Positions 44,433-54,295 of a stretch of 64,000 nucleotides of DNA are shown here, piece by piece; the first letter of the stretch is position 1, and each line of letters begins with the position of its first letter. A program made the position numbers and the translations under genes. The notes beneath the pieces were generated by a model. It had not been told where the DNA came from. It did not search any database and saw only the letters and a list, made by a program, of their open reading frames with translations. This stretch comes from Gnetum montanum (taxonomy: Eukaryota > Streptophyta > Gnetopsida > Gnetales > Gnetaceae): positions 773,279 through 837,278 of the forward strand of contig MNCI01000596.1 of the NCBI GenBank assembly GCA_015680685.1, given 5' to 3'.

Positions 44433-45236
44433 TGATGAGTTATCATTTTGTTGGCCACGATATCATGTATGCAATATCGTGGCCTATCTCCTCATCTATA
44501 AATAAGAGGTAGATAGTTCAGGTCCTTAGGTTTTTGGATTTTCTTCTAAGTGTTAGTTTTAAGTAGTTCTTCTCTTAACCATTTTCCTTTGAGTGTATGA
44601 TCGCAGTGTGGTGATTGTAATTGTACAACATCCTTATTCGAGTGTGACGTACTTGGACATGCACATGACCAGAAATAAAGATCGAGATTACTTCATCATT
44701 ATAGCATCCACTTAGCTTAATTATTTATTTAATTGTTATTTACTGCTTTCTTAGTTAACATCTTCTTATCCTAAACTCCTATTAAATGCAGAATGAGTAT
44801 GACTTGATCACGAGCATTTAAGTGTGACTACTTGGTAACCCAGTAGCATACCTAGGATCTGTGCTTGGTAATCCTAGTGGTAGTTGTGCACGAGGTCCAA
44901 GATGTGTATGGATGATTGAGGAATGGATGATCATCACACTTAGGCTAGCTTAGATTCTCTCTCACCCTCTCTCTCTCTTAGCTTAGTTAATATTATTTTC
45001 CATTATCTTCAGGAGTAGTAGTAGTATAGGAACACATCATACACCTCACTCTAGCCTAAACCATATGTGACAAAGTTAATGCTAGTCCAGATGGGAAGAC
45101 AACGAACTAGGACCTAAGAATAACTGTTTAGATACCACAACTAGTTCATCTATGAAGTTTGATTGGATCGTGTGTGAAACGCTCATATTCGTATGGTCGA
45201 GTGTAGGGGTACCTCGCCAGTCATCATTGGCGATGT
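44433..45236 (+). repeat. Left (5') LTR, 804 bp
   Basis: Begins TGATGAGTTATC and ends CATCA before the primer site. TATAAATA lies at 44497-44504; AATAAAG near 44683 is a polyadenylation-like signal. CT-rich microsatellite-like text lies near 44960. It is collinear with 52033-52852 throughout, except that the GATATC cluster is about 28 bp shorter. Confidence 0.93.
44457..44504 (+). promoter_or_regulatory. LTR promoter: two GATATC units and TATA box
   Basis: CACGATATCATG and GCAATATCGTG lie immediately upstream of TCTATAAATA. Both are decayed forms of the CGCGATATCGCG palindrome seen in the sister LTRs. Confidence 0.7.
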
Positions 45237-45237
45237 T

Positions 45238-45255
45238 GCCAGGGATGGTGCTAGT
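45238..45255 (+). other. Primer-binding site (tRNA-Asp type)
   Basis: TGGCGATGTTGCCAGGGA matches 15 of 18 bases of the sequence complementary to the 3' end of plant tRNA-Asp (TGGCGCCGTTGCCGGGGA), the primer used by Athila elements. It starts one base after the LTR. Confidence 0.88.
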
Positions 45256-45366
45256 TATCTAGATTAGTTATATCACACAAGGTCATTGTATAGGAATTAA
45301 TGATATATCTTTTGAGAAAAAAATAATTATAAAAAGTCATATAAATTCACACATAATTTCACAACC

Positions 45367-47316
45367 ATGCCTCTCCTAGAAGACTACGATAATGCCACAT
45401 CTAGTGAGGCAATTCATTGGAGAACCAACGAACTATATGACAATGAATATTGGAGTATGCAATCTAAGGTGGGAGTTTCATATAAACATAAATGAATGCA
45501 ACATCATTCCAATGCACAAAAGCATAACTTACCCAATGATGATGAACCCCTACTGGCCACTACAAGCCTAACGCAAATACAAGAGGCTGTTTGAATCTCT
45601 CATAGGCATTGTAAAGAGAGCCACCTATCCAAGCTTGATTTAAATAACTTCCCTAATTTCCTAGAAGGCTATGACTTAGATTTGCAACAACATTTACAAG
45701 CCTTCTATGATGCCTGTGCATGGAACAACATTGATAATAGTTGGCAAAAACTCAAGCTCTTCCCTATGACACTCATTGGCCAAGAAAAAGTATGGTATAG
45801 ATCATTAAAACCAAATTCAATACAATGTTGGCCAACAATGGTAGAACTCTTTAATGAAATATATCAAACTTATGCAACAGTGTCGGCCTTGAGGAAACAA
45901 ATCCAAGAGTGGAAACAAGCATAGCATGAACCCTTGGACATGGCCTTAGAAAGATATTATGCACTGTTAAACAACTGTCTTCAAGGAAAGGCTAATGTGC
46001 CATATTATTGATGGGCTTCGTGATGCAACAAGAGAAACCCTAGGGATGTATGCCCAAGGTCAACTATAAAAACTATGAACCCATCAATTCCAAGAGCTTA
46101 TTAAGCAGGTAGAAAAAGAAGAAGGAGAAATGGCTAGATGGGAGAGTGTTGAAAAACATCAATAGGACCAAAGTCTCAACTTAACAGAGGTCCATAATCA
46201 CAAAAAGGAGAGATCAACCTATCTCAAGGAGGAAGAACCATCTTTGCGAGTACACCAATCATTAAAGGAAGTCGAGGCAAAGATCAATAAGATGTTGGAA
46301 TGGACACATAAAAAGTGTGGAGAATATATCGATATTATTGGGAATAGAGCTTTAACAACCTAAGAAGTAGGACAAAGTATCACTAGACAATCGGAAAGAA
46401 GGGATGTGGAAGATAAGAGCTCAACTGCTAATCATATGTATGAATGCAACATTTGTTTGTACGATCACCTCAAGGGCCAATGCCCAGTCTTGTTGCATTT
46501 ATATGAGAATTGGGGAAACATGTTACACCCAGAGTTCATACAAAGATACTGTGTTTGATCACAGTGGCAACAATACCTAAACTGGAGACACCCTTCATAT
46601 CATCTGAATCCAAATGCTTATCTAGTCCAATATCCTGTTTCTCCAATTGGGTCAACATAGTCTATCTTTCCGCATTATCATTCTCCTCAATACTATTAGC
46701 CCATGTCCTTAACACAACCACCGCCTTGTGTACCATACACTTCTCCTAATTTTCAATATTCTAATCCTTTCCCTCCTTCCATATCACCACCAACTGTTCT
46801 TGAAGTGTCTACACCACAGCAACAACCCATGAACGTTACTTGTGCTACTATTTGCAACATTAGTGAGAGACCTCATCAACATTGAAGGTGTCCCTTCTTT
46901 AGACATGACCATAGGAAGGGACAACACAATTCCAAGGCCACTATATTCTCCAACTCAGCACAATTCCAACACCGTGGTGCACCCTTCTCTTTGAATCCAA
47001 TGCCTCATGTTACTTCATTAGGGCCATCAATTAACACTCCAACAACTATATAGCCAAATGAATACAACCATGGAGAGTGACATCCTAATCCTTGCATACC
47101 ATCTTATGGTCCCAGGTATCATAGTGAGTCAACTCTTTATCCGGAAACGACATCTCATAAATTGCCCCACTATGTTTACTATAATCAAGTGTGTGAACCC
47201 CAATGGGATAAGTATGACCAAATTTCAATGTTTCCAACATGCAAGGATCCTCACCTTTCATTTATTAATCCATGCCATGCTCAATCATTTAGTTATGGGG
47301 GATATCCCCCATTCTA
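45367..47316 (+). pseudogene. Gag of the pol-less Athila-like element
   Basis: The ATG at 45367 opens MPLLEDYDNATSSEAIHW. The same frame carries NDDEPLLATTSL and the retrotransposon-gag domain: FLEGYDLDLQQHLQAFYDAC, LKLFPMTLIGQEKVWYRSL, WPTMVELFNEIYQTYATVSA and ALERYYALLNNC. One frameshift near 46005 leads to DGLRDATRETLGMYAQGQL, an acidic/basic helical stretch and a knuckle-like CNICLYDHLKGQC. Pro/Ser/Tyr-rich text and FSYGGYPPF end at about 47316. Stops are mostly TAG or TGA at expected Gln or Arg. The protein would have formed the capsid. The frame ends without running into a protease. Confidence 0.85.
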
Positions 47317-48640
47317 ATAACAAGTGAGATTAATAAATATTTTTCATTTTCTTTAATTTTACAACTTTTTGTTTTCCAGGTTTTCATTTTTCAATTTCTT
47401 GTTTTATCTTTTTGTTTTAAATTTTTGTCTTTTTATCTTTTTATAAGTAATCTCATCTATGAATAAAACACTCATGTGGCTTATTTGTTGAGGTGTGTTC
47501 TATGTTATTGAGTCTCAAATGATCAATTATTTGGACAGTGAGCCCATTACACCCACTCATCCATTCTACAAATAAGAGGTTTTGTTCGAGGGTATAGTGA
47601 TATTCTTAACATTCTTAAAACTTAAAATTAATTTTATGTTCATTATACCTAGAATAAAGAAGGATGGAACAAGAGGAAATGATTAGGATGTGACATCAAG
47701 GGGACTTGCGGATTCTCTTTGGTGACATTTGTGGGAGTTATCAAGCAACGTGGTTGTAAGAGTAATCAAAAGGCACTCAAAAATCCAATGCTTTTCTAGG
47801 GGGTCCCATTGAAAATAGATGCACCCATGCCTAAATATTGGTGGCTTATCTGGATTCAGCAATTGAAAGAAAAAATAAGGAAGCAAAAGAAAAGTAGAAA
47901 GAAGAAGTGCCACAAAGCAAAAATCACTCCGTCCTTGAACTAAATGTCAAGTGATCGTACGCCTTGTTGTTTTGGTACTCTCATAGTCACTCATCATGGG
48001 ATGAAACAATGTGGTGTCACTGATTAGAGGAATGGACTTGGTCCTGATCTTGGAATGATAGGTTAATGACACACTAATCATGTTTTACACGTAGGATTCA
48101 TCGTGCTCTAGGTCAATCACCTCATGTCCCAATCTCTACAATCCCTTCTGTAGTCCATCTCATCTTGCTGTCCATGTAATTGTAGCTCATGTCTCGTATA
48201 GTGTAGAATTCTTACCTCATCCTGGTGATACTTTCATATGTGTGTTTTGTGGAATCAGTGTGGATTACATTTAACCCTTCGAGTGCACACGAACACTTTT
48301 AAGTGTGGTTACACAAGGGCATTATAGGTTGGAACCTACTTTGGGGAGGATACACTTGCATAATTTTTGTAATTTGCACTCATAACCCATCTTCCACACA
48401 CCATTTATTACCCTCAGCATATTGTCAACAATGTTCTTTCCCTTATTACTATCCCTCTGAATTCTAGTGTTCCTATGAACCATCACATGGCCTTTTTTTC
48501 TCCCTTACCACTTGAGGCCTTTAGCGATCAATTTCACCCACATATAAGTATTCATGCCTTCAAAACTAACTAAAGTACCCTCGAACCCTTTAACACTCAC
48601 CTATATGTCCTTAATTTACATTATTAATTTCAGAAAAATC
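47317..48640 (+). other. Spacer replacing pol
   Basis: A T-rich tract (47337-47460) follows AGTTATGGGGGA (47291-47302), then sequence sharing TGTGACATCAAGGGGACT with the post-integrase spacer of the element at 16419-20470. The pol genes therefore appear to have been removed between gag and this spacer. No gene is recognised in 47500-48640. Confidence 0.6.
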
Positions 48641-48659
48641 TGAAAATTTGGTCTATCGT

Positions 48660-48742
48660 GTTGTGCCTCAAATATCGATAGGCCGCGATATCGCGTACGC
48701 AATATCACGTAGGCGATATTGCATCACATATACCTATATATA
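48660..48742 (+). promoter_or_regulatory. Internal GATATC cluster and TATA-like box
   Basis: Four units (AAATATCGATA, GCGATATCGCG, GCAATATCACG, GCGATATTGCA) are followed by TATATATA at 48735-48742. This is the same arrangement as in the LTR promoters, but it sits inside the element about 480 bp upstream of the second ORF, and the sequence after the TATA box is unlike the LTRs. It could be an internal promoter for that ORF, or a relic of another LTR. Confidence 0.55.
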
Positions 48743-49215
48743 CATGACCCCCTGCCCCACTTACCATCATTTTCAACTATTCACATGGGGAATTTTTTCA
48801 AATTTCTCTCTACGACTTTCGATTGCATGTCGCTTGCTTTCATACCTATATCTCACTCGCTGGTCATCCGATATTCATTCCGTCTAAACCTACTTGAACT
48901 TGAAATGTTCAGCTTAGCCGTGTGGGAGGGACACATGCCAAATAGCGCATAAATGTTTTGAAATTTTTCATCAGCCAAAGGAAATTATCAAGGGTAATTG
49001 GTTATAACATTAAGGATAAATGTGCCAAAAATAATTTCATCTCCTTAGTTAGACTGGGAAACTAAATTTGGAAACCACCTAAGTAAAAAGGACTCACTAT
49101 TATAATCTTTTAGGACACATGACATAGAGATAAAATAAATTAATTAAGGAAAGTAGTAAGGTATAACCTAACTTTTAAAATAACCTTGCTAACGATTGGC
49201 CCTGTGTGATTGCAG

Positions 49216-51840
49216 ATGGCCCCAAAACACGAACAACAAGAAGGTCCTGCTCAAGGTGGGAGCAAATGACCTAGGAGAGGTGAAGGACAACTTCCTGCTG
49301 GAAAACATGTAGAGCAAGAGGAACAATCATTTAGCATTCACCAAGAAGACCTTGCTACTATATAATCAAGGTAGGTAGAGGGAGGAACCGTTGTAGTGCC
49401 TAAATAGGGACAACATCTCATGTTGCCCCAAGATTGTGTTTAGGCTATCCATGAAAGATCCATATTCACTGCGGTGATTGTGGAATTAAATTTTGAACCT
49501 TTTGCAGAGTTTTCTCTGAAGGTTGTTAGGGATCACCTCAAAGGATCCCCATTATGGCCTATCCTCTCTAAAAGTGGTGCCTAGTACTTAGGGGAAACGT
49601 ACCAATTTTTTCACAACAGAGAACAAGGCACCATAGTTAACATGTGTGGTGTGACAGTTGATTTCTCTATTTAGGCCATTTTGAAAGTATTGAAAATTCT
49701 GAATATAGGGCCAAAGGTTGTTTAGTTATCTACCCATTCAGACCTTGAGGCGTGATAAGTTCAGTTAGAAAGGACATATGGTGAGAAAGATAAGACGTTT
49801 GGAGAGTTGACGATGGAAGCGAGGATCTACTTCAAAATAGGGACTTATCACCTCTTCCCCACAAAGGACTTAAAAATAATTTCAACATATGAAGCAAGAA
49901 TATGTGTAGTTTTGATAGGGGAAGGTTAATGCTAACCTACCTCATCTATATTTTACAAATATCCTAAGGCGGTTTGAAGAATGGAAGATAGGAAAGCTTG
50001 CGCTGCCCTTCCCTTGTCTTATTAGGAAGCTATGCAGACGTGCTGGTATCAGAGGATACACCAATTATGTCCTCCAAAAATCTCAAAATGCTTCATATGT
50101 TGAACTATTAAAGCCACTGCCAAAAGATTACAAACCATCGATGAGCCATCTTAGGGCCATTGCTGAGATGGTTAGTTGGGGAAGTCATAATGATGCAAAT
50201 CTCTTCTCATCATTGATGATGCCATACAACCCACAATTTTTTTGGATCATGCAAGGGAAGAAGTGTCATTTCATACAAGAGGAGAGGAGAGCACTTGATC
50301 ACAAGAGATCCTGGGGAATGCTGCATCTTTTCAAGTGCAATTGGAAACTGGTGAAGAGGCCACAGTGATGTTCATGCAGCACTAGGATGTAGTAGGAGCT
50401 ATAGAAGTGGTCACAGACCACATTAAGGAATCATTCAATGTACTTGTTGTGCCATTGGAAAACCTTATAGGAGCACGGGATGCTTAAACTCTTGTTGGAA
50501 CCTCAATGACTCCTATGGAACATGAGGATGTACTTGATCGATTGCTACAAACAGGACAAGTAATGACGTCCCTATTTCACATCCCTCAGGATGTTACGGT
50601 AATTCAATCAGACCTCTTATCCACCAAAGGAAATTTGATCTTGACAGAGATGAGGGCTGAGCACACTAAAGTAGAGGTGCAAAAACTGCAAGAAAGGTTC
50701 ATGGCCCTACAGTCAGTACAGCGGGACCCTTTGCAATTGGTTCCTGCAGACTAGTTGGACACTTTCAAAACTGAGCAACTAACCAAACTACTAATAGAGA
50801 ATAAGAAGGTGGTAGAAGAAAAAGAGAAGGCTATTTGGGATGCCTCTACAACATAGGTGCAAACTTATGCACATACCAAGGCACTCAAGCCCTTACAAGA
50901 GGAAAACAAGTAGCTTGTTGCTGACAACCTTCGATTGACCTCTGTGGAAAAGCAAAAGAATGTTCTCAAAGAACATTTTCAGCAATTATGAGAAAAATTC
51001 ATCTGGGTCAACCAAGACATGAACCGTTTGGCCAGAGAAAATAGAACCCTCTCAATGGAGGAGGTGTGCACCATTCACCAAAAGATGGCTATTGAAATAA
51101 GCGCGTGGAAAAATGAGGATAAACAATATGAAAAGCTAAAGGAGCACTTTCGGGACCAGGTGGGGATGTATAAGAAGATCATTGAAAAGGAGATCCATAT
51201 GGCCAAGGCCCAAATCAATGCTATCAGTGCTCAACACACTGACTAGCGGGCCATACCAGACACATATGCACTTGCCCACTAGGCAGAAGTTAAGAAGTAG
51301 GACCTGTAGATCCAGGATCTTATAGAATACATGGAGTTGGGAAACCTACGGTATTCCAACCTTGCCATGTTAAGAACAAGGTACCTGAGAATAGAGCTCG
51401 AGTAACAGGTAGCCACCACCTACATCAAATATGAAATAGAATTTGCAGAACATAAGAAGATATTGCAAAACTGGAGATTGCAAATTCTGAACTTGAGGTG
51501 GTTAAAGCAAGCTACCAGGGATAAAAGGGTGTCATAACAGACTTGGCTCAATGGCTTGCAGATTTTCAAGAATACAAAGATAAAGCCAGAGCCTATGAGG
51601 AGGAATGATGTGTGTTTGTGGCCTGGTATGTCAAGGAAAATCAAATGTTTTTGCAACTACCCTGCCCATGGGAGGTGTTGACTCCATCAAACATTGGAAC
51701 ATTAGCATGGACAACACAAGACCCCCGAACCAAAGAGGAGAAACTCTAGGCCATACTTCAGTGCCATCAAGTCCCAAGACCTAGAGCACAAAACAAGGAA
51801 AGGCACCCATGGAGGAGCCACCACCACCAAGAACTACATG
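49216..51840 (+). pseudogene. Plant-transposon-domain and coiled-coil protein (env-position ORF)
   Basis: MAPKHEQQEGPAQGG starts at 49216, directly after TGTGTGATTGCAG, which looks like a 3' splice site. A charged tail leads to FTAVIVELNFEPFAEFSLKV, GTIVNMCGVTVDFSI, ARIYFKIGTYHLFPTKDLKI, then (after a shift near 49930) KIGKLALPFPCLIRKLCRRA. This order resembles the 'putative plant transposon protein' domain found in the ORF between integrase and 3' LTR of Athila elements. From 50500 a long coiled coil follows (KLQERFMALQSVQRD, QDMNRLARENRTLSMEEVC, KLKEHFRDQVGMYKKIIEKE). Stops are mostly TAG at expected Gln. It ends about 190 bp before the right LTR. No signal peptide or membrane segment seen. 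Confidence 0.65.
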
Positions 51841-52017
51841 AGTTCCATCAATTTTGTAGCTATAGGATTTCCTTTTGCATTCTTTGTGTTGTGTCCCAAT
51901 TTTATTCGATTTTCACACTACGACATGAACCCATTCTTACTAGTCAATAATTCCATACCTATCCACCATGTAATCAATGGAGCTTGTTCTCACTATAACT
52001 CAAGGATGAGTTTTCAT

Positions 52018-52032
52018 TTTTTTGTGGGGGTA
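52018..52032 (+). other. Polypurine tract
   Basis: TTTTTTTGTGGGGGTA lies directly against the TG of the right LTR. A G-rich run preceded by T residues is the expected plus-strand primer in this lineage. Confidence 0.75.
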
Positions 52033-52852
52033 TGATGAGTTATCATTTTGTTGGCTGCAATATCACATATGTGATATCGCGTATGCGATATCATGTACAC
52101 GATATCATAGCTTGTCTCCTCATCTATAAATAAGAGGTAGATAGTTTGGGTCCTTATTTTTTTGGATTTTCTTTTAAGTGTTAGTTTTAAGTAGTTCTTC
52201 TCTTAACCCTTTTTCTCCTAGTGCATGCCCGCAGTGTGGTGATTGGAATTGTACAACATCCTTATTCGAGTGTGACATACTTGGACATGCACATGACCAG
52301 CAATAAAGATTGAGATTACTTCATCATTACAGCATCCACTTAGCTTAATTATTTATTTAATTATTATTTATTGATTTCTTAGTTAACATATTATTACCCT
52401 AAACTCCTGTTAAACATGGAATGAGTACAACTTGATCATGAGCATTTAAGTGTGACTACTTGGTAACCTAGTAGCGTACCTAGGATCTGTGCTTGGTAAT
52501 CCTAGTGGTAGTTGTGCACGAGGTCTAAGATGTGTACAGATGATTGAGGAATGAATTCTCATCACACTTAGGCTAGCTTAGATTCTCTCTCACCCTCTCT
52601 CTCTTAGCTTAGTTAATATTATTTTCCATTATCTTCAGGAGTAGCAGTAGTATAGGAACACATCATACACCTCACTCTAGACTAAAGCATACGTGAAAAA
52701 GTTAACACTAGTCTAGATGGGAAGACAACAAATTGTGACCTAAGAATAACTATTTAGATACCACAACTAGTCCATCTGTGAAGTTCGATTGCATTGTGTG
52801 TAAAACACTCATATTCATATGGTTGAGTGTAGGGGTACCTCACCACTCATTA
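52033..52852 (+). repeat. Right (3') LTR, 820 bp
   Basis: Collinear with the left LTR from TGATGAGTTATC to CTCATTA; the final CA has become TA. TATAAATA is at 52125-52132. It is followed by the GTCCT duplication at 52853-52857. It carries four GATATC units at 52056-52110 against two in the left LTR. Confidence 0.93.
52056..52132 (+). promoter_or_regulatory. LTR promoter: four GATATC units and TATA box
   Basis: GCAATATCACA, GTGATATCGCG, GCGATATCATG and CACGATATCATA precede TCTATAAATA. Compared with the left LTR two more units are present, which accounts for the 28-bp difference. Confidence 0.75.
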
Positions 52853-52857
52853 GTCCT
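52853..52857 (+). repeat. Target-site duplication, right (GTCCT)
   Basis: Matches 44428-44432. Confidence 0.9.
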
Positions 52858-54295
52858 TCATCTACAAAAGGTTTCAAAAGCTTGTATATGATTAGCACAA
52901 CCTCTTCTACATTGTTCATTTTGGGCTTCCTACTTGATGTTCCCTTTCCATTTGACATGATTGCCAAAATAACAATTGTTCTGCCTTAGCCTATTTTTGA
53001 CAAAAGCTAAAATCTTCACTTCTATTGCAATTTCACTATGCTCAGAGATGGATGGATGTAGGAATCACTTGAAAATACCATGTATTTGAGCTTTAATAGC
53101 CAAGCCTTACTTCCAAATGCTGCCCTAGCGAGATCAAGGTAGTAATGGATGCATACGCTAAATGCTATTTCTTGAAACCCTCTTGTAGTACTTATGCACT
53201 ATGGGTGTAAACTTGGGATGTTAGGAAACTTACCTAAGACATAGTAAACTAAGTATTCATAATAGAAAAGAACCTATATGTTGGGTATGTTTGAGGTAGT
53301 CACTTATGAAGTATTTTGACCATGGGTGGGTCCTATAGGGCTTAAATAAAAATATAATACTAAAAAATTCAAAATGATAGGGTTTCATTTCAAAAAATGA
53401 TCACATGTTGTGGGATCATGCCCTATAGTTTGTGAAGCTTGTAATGTAGTGTGTGAAATATCAACCACTATTTGGATTAACTCTCACACTTCAAACCTAG
53501 CATGGGATGATTAGTAGAAATCCAAATCACCTCAAAACCATAGATGTTGTCATAGGAGCTTCTAAATGCTAGAAACAAAGTTAAGATAGCCCAAGAAAAT
53601 ATTATAACTACCTCATACACTAGATACATGCACCTCACACGTTGGCCAATGTGTGGCACAATGTGTGGGCTCCAACAGTTTCATGTAGGGCCTCAAACAA
53701 CCTTAATATTTGATAATCTCAACCTAAAAATTTAGCCAAAAATACTAATGGTTTCAAAGCTTTAAAAATCTAGTTAAAAAGACCCCACAAGTTGCCACAC
53801 AAGCTATCAAGGTAGTTGCCACACACTCGCTAGCATGTGGACTAGCATGTAAGCCATAAATAGACTTTGTTCTAGTCTAAAATGCCCTTAGAAATACAAT
53901 ACAAGTTGTCAAACACTAGGTGTTGACACCAATGACTCCAAGGACCAAAACACCAAGTTGAACAAGCATAAAATTAGTTAATTTTTATTCCACACATTAG
54001 GTACACAAGTTCCAAATGCTAGCTAACATGTGCAGTAGTGTGTGGAAGTTTTTGATAGATTCTCAACACTTAAAAATAGTCAAAATATGATTGGTAGGGC
54101 TTGGGAGTCCTAAAATGGAATTTAAGCTTTGATTCCATCCTTTTAGAATAAGAAAAAAGTTGAATTTGACCCACACATGATAACCACATAGGCTCTACAT
54201 GATGCCTAGTGTGTGGACTTCAATGGAGCCTTTATTTGACTCATTTCAACTTCAAAATAACTATTTTTTGACATGAGAGCCTAAATGCCATAACA
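52858..54295. other. Non-coding sequence with periodic CACATG palindromes
   Basis: No gene recognised. The palindrome-bearing phrases near 53636, 53815, 54015 and 54180 are about 175-200 bp apart and reuse GTGTGTGG, CTAGCATGTG and CCACACATG wording seen at 28877-28940. The first, CACACGTTGGCCAATGTGTG at 53636-53655, is a 20-bp palindrome with one mismatch. Probably LTR or leader sequence of an old Tat-like element. Confidence 0.55.

Larger units (their letters stand above)
44433..52852 (+). mobile_element. Structurally complete, pol-less Athila-like element
   Basis: Two LTRs in direct orientation, a tRNA-Asp-type primer site, a polypurine tract and a GTCCT duplication define the ends. The interior encodes gag (45367-47316), then a T-rich spacer, an internal promoter-like cluster, and a long plant-transposon/coiled-coil ORF (49216-51840). 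I see no protease, RT, RNase H or integrase anywhere inside. Mobilisation must have depended on another element. Differences between the LTRs show that insertion was not recent. It is probably a deletion derivative of the family whose pol survives at 18365-20470, with which it shares LTR, gag and post-integrase spacer sequences. Confidence 0.9.

Noticed and set aside
53636-53655. Near-palindrome as a restriction- or recombinase-site-like element
   Set aside because: It fits the periodic palindromes of the LTR/leader family. No recombinase gene or paired site was seen.
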